64,000 bases of DNA from Mayamaea pseudoterrestris (lineage: Eukaryota; Bacillariophyta; Bacillariophyceae; Sellaphorales; Sellaphoraceae): positions 310,001-374,000 of the forward strand of contig BROI01000012.1 in assembly GCA_027923505.1 (NCBI GenBank). Direction: 5' to 3'. The first letter of the stretch is position 1; the number at the start of each line of letters is the position of its first letter. A program made the translations under genes and the position numbers. Below the pieces are notes generated by a model. That model saw only the letters and a list, made by a program, of their open reading frames with translations. It was not told the DNA's origin and made no database searches. Below are positions 61,881 through 64,000 of the stretch, one piece after another.

Positions 61881-64000
61881 TTAAGCAAGATCAAGAGGTG
61901 GCAAATCAACATCAGCACGCTGTGCAATGATTGTCTGCAAACTTGCCCATATGTGCACAGGGATACGTTCGCGCCCCTTTGCACGACCAGTTGGGGTGTG
62001 GCCAGCGTCTTCAAAATTGAATGGACCATATACAAAGCATGCTGGGTCCGTAAGTGTAACGGGGCTGGCTGTGGCAATGTATTTGCCTGGGTCAGGGATG
62101 CGTTGCGCTTGGAATTCTGAGCGCTTGTCACTGAGAATCAAATTGCCGTCAGAATCCACAGTGTATTCACGCCATTCGGTGCGCCAGCGGTGATGATTCC
62201 AAGGGAGGTGTGCATCAGAGTTTTTGCTTGCCTGAAATTCACAATAGTATGTACCCGAATCCTTGTAAGTCTGCGTGCCGGCTGAGCGAGCTGAAGCGTA
62301 CAGGTCTGCTTGAACCAAATGAAGCTGAGGATTGAGTGTACCTTCTGTCACAAAGTTGATAAAGAACAGTTTATCTTCGGAGCCTTCGATTGCCGCAAAC
62401 AAGGCTCGTGGGTCAAGGCAACAAATGCTTGGGTTGTCATGCGGTGAGACTCGCTGGCGTTTTCGTGCTGGTTGCCGTGGAGGAAGGACAAGTTCTGGGG
62501 ATCCCTCAACAATAGTGAGGAGTTCTTCGTTCAATGAATCAATAGTTGGTACAGCAGGATTGGTGGCATCAATGATGGCAGGCACAAGTGGGAGGGGTGC
62601 ATCAGCATCGGGCGGTGGTGGATCCTCGCCATGGAGCCATAAATGGTTGTAAGAGTCAATTCCAAGTGCATCCTTCAAAGGATTTAGCACCGGTGCGCGG
62701 TCCTGGTTCAGATAACGATAATCAATGGAATCAATGGGGCTACAGGGCTGCAAGACAGGAGGCAGAGGCACCAGCAAGCTACCTTTGACGTGACGAAGTG
62801 CACTGGTGGGTTCATCCAGTTTGCGCACATCATACGAGTCGTGACCGGTTGTTGCAATCACCTCAAATGGACCCTTAAAGTTGTAAACAAGCTTGCCAAC
62901 ACGACCTTGAGCAGCATCGCTCTGGACTTGTACTTGGACTGCGACTTTGTCACCAACTTGAAATGATCGGGGCTTGCGGGTGGCATTGATGCGCTCACGA
63001 TGGAGAGTACGTCGTTCGTCAACTAAAAGAGCTAGTATTTCCCGACTCAGTGCAAGGTCTTCACTAACACCAGCAAGGTAACGCTGAACACTCAATGCTT
63101 GGTCATCGGCTGGTTCAGGAAGTGCCTCCATGGCTACCTCAATCGGAAAGCGAAAGACTCGTCCACAAACCACATAGCTGCGCACAATATCCGTCCCTTC
63201 AATAGGCATTGAATTGGAAGCATATGCAGCCAAGGAGGCAACCTCCACATACACTTTGTTGCTGCGGCGCTTGGAGCATTCAATGGTCAAGACTTTATTC
63301 AGATAACGATGGAAACGCTCGCAACGACAGCCTTGATGGTTGCCTTTTGCCAAAACAAGATAATCAAGTTGTAAGGCAGTGCACATGTCTTTGAAATACC
63401 CTTTGAACTTGCTGTCATCATCGATGACAACGCGTGAACAGATACCATACTTGAAGAGCACATCCGCACAAAAGTGGCGAGCAAAGGTAGCCGCTGTGGC
63501 CTTGACAAAGGGTACAATGACCACGAAGCCAGTTAAATCACATACAATGGTTAGAAGACCCGTATAGCCACCATGGAAGGACGTAGTGGAGCCAGGCGCA
63601 AAGGCATCAACATGGAGTAATGCCATAGGTTGCTCAAGAACTGTGCCATGCAGCAATGTGGTAGATGGGCGGTTCACTGCATTTGCCAGGAGGCATTCAG
63701 GGCATCTCTTTATGGCTTGCTCAACATAGCGCTTCATGTGGGGCCAAATGAAGCGCAGGCGTAGGCGAAGAAATGTCTTTCGTTCCCCCATGTGTCCTGC
63801 ACAAGGCGTGGAATGATACGCTTCAAAAACACGCCGACGCAAGGAGTCAGGTACCACAATTAGCTGAATAGCTCGTTGGTCGCGAAGGACTGGCTTGAGG
63901 CACATGAGACGACCATTTTCAATCCAAAAGTGCTTGGCTCTAATGAGTGGGCGAAACAATTCGCTCACTCGGCGATAATCCATTGGCTCCCAAGCTGCGT
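61881..64000 (-). mobile_element. Ty3/Gypsy-type LTR retrotransposon, 3' part (integrase), runs off right edge
   Basis: The open frame (700 residues visible from 63983) is the C-terminal part of a Pol protein. Its N-terminus has the integrase zinc knuckle (H-x-H-type STPCAGHMGERKT...RFIWPHMKRYVEQAIKRCPEC), then the catalytic core: Asp in LLHVDAFAP, Asp in VVIDDDSKFKG and Glu in GCRCERFHRYLN (D,D-x35-E). A GPY/F-like module follows (RVGKLVYNFKGPFEVIATT), typical of Ty3/Gypsy integrases, then a divergent tail. Reverse transcriptase and protease would lie beyond the window. The visible frame is open, so this part looks whole. The 3' LTR was not found; the minisatellite begins less than 100 bp after the stop and may have replaced it. 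Confidence 0.8.

Noticed and set aside
61881-63983. The integrase-like protein as a domesticated host gene
   Set aside because: All three catalytic acids, the zinc knuckle and the GPY-like tail are in Ty3/Gypsy order, it runs on beyond the window like a Pol protein, and it sits among repeats; nothing suggests host function.

Overview
This window looks like nuclear DNA of a photosynthetic stramenopile, most likely a (pennate) diatom. The genes are eukaryotic and closely packed on both strands. They carry few introns, all short (about 64-101 bp) with GT-AG ends, each confirmed here by a motif that is restored across the junction. The gene set also fits: a glutamine-rich heat-shock factor, a receptor guanylate cyclase with a kinase domain, a membrane-anchored beta-propeller protein, a choice-of-anchor-I surface protein, and CoDi-like Ty1/Copia and tyrosine-recombinase (DIRS-like) retrotransposons. 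The organism call is inference; the gene families are read from sequence.

Layout. (1) 1-6.2 kb: a DIRS-like retrotransposon on the minus strand (Gag-like protein, reverse transcriptase/RNase H, tyrosine recombinase running off the left edge). (2) 6.8-46 kb: a gene-rich block. In order: an acidic membrane protein, M32 carboxypeptidase, sulfotransferase, heat-shock factor, MZM1/LYRM7-like complex III assembly factor, a UBA protein with a protease-like Cys/Asp-Ser-His domain, a small multi-pass membrane protein, a telobox Myb (TRF-like) protein, a MINDY-type deubiquitinase, an unrecognised multi-exon gene with two apparent frame breaks, the beta-propeller protein, class 3 lipase, symplekin, choice-of-anchor-I protein, GNAT acetyltransferase, receptor guanylate cyclase and CLN3/battenin. 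(3) 46-52.3 kb: hypothetical genes, one of them split by a very young miniature LTR element (TRIM), followed by a tandem duplicate of its C-terminal part that has decayed. (4) 52.4-64 kb: a repeat-rich, heterochromatin-like tract with a GC-rich orphan ORF, a broken Copia element, a 172-bp tandem repeat, a 36-bp (2 x 18) minisatellite, and the 3' end of a Ty3/Gypsy element running off the right edge.

The genes are mostly housekeeping or signalling genes with no operon logic. Two functional threads recur: ubiquitin biology (MINDY enzyme and the UBA/Cys-domain protein, about 4 kb apart) and secreted or cell-surface proteins (beta-propeller, lipase, choice-of-anchor-I and receptor cyclase between 26.7 and 43.9 kb). 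The most unusual observations are the TRIM, whose 206-bp terminal repeats are identical and each hold a tRNA-like Pol III-type unit; a receptor cyclase in which both kinase and cyclase look catalytically competent and which ends in a PDZ domain; and a rare palindrome (CTACCGGTAG) that recurs three times in intergenic DNA.
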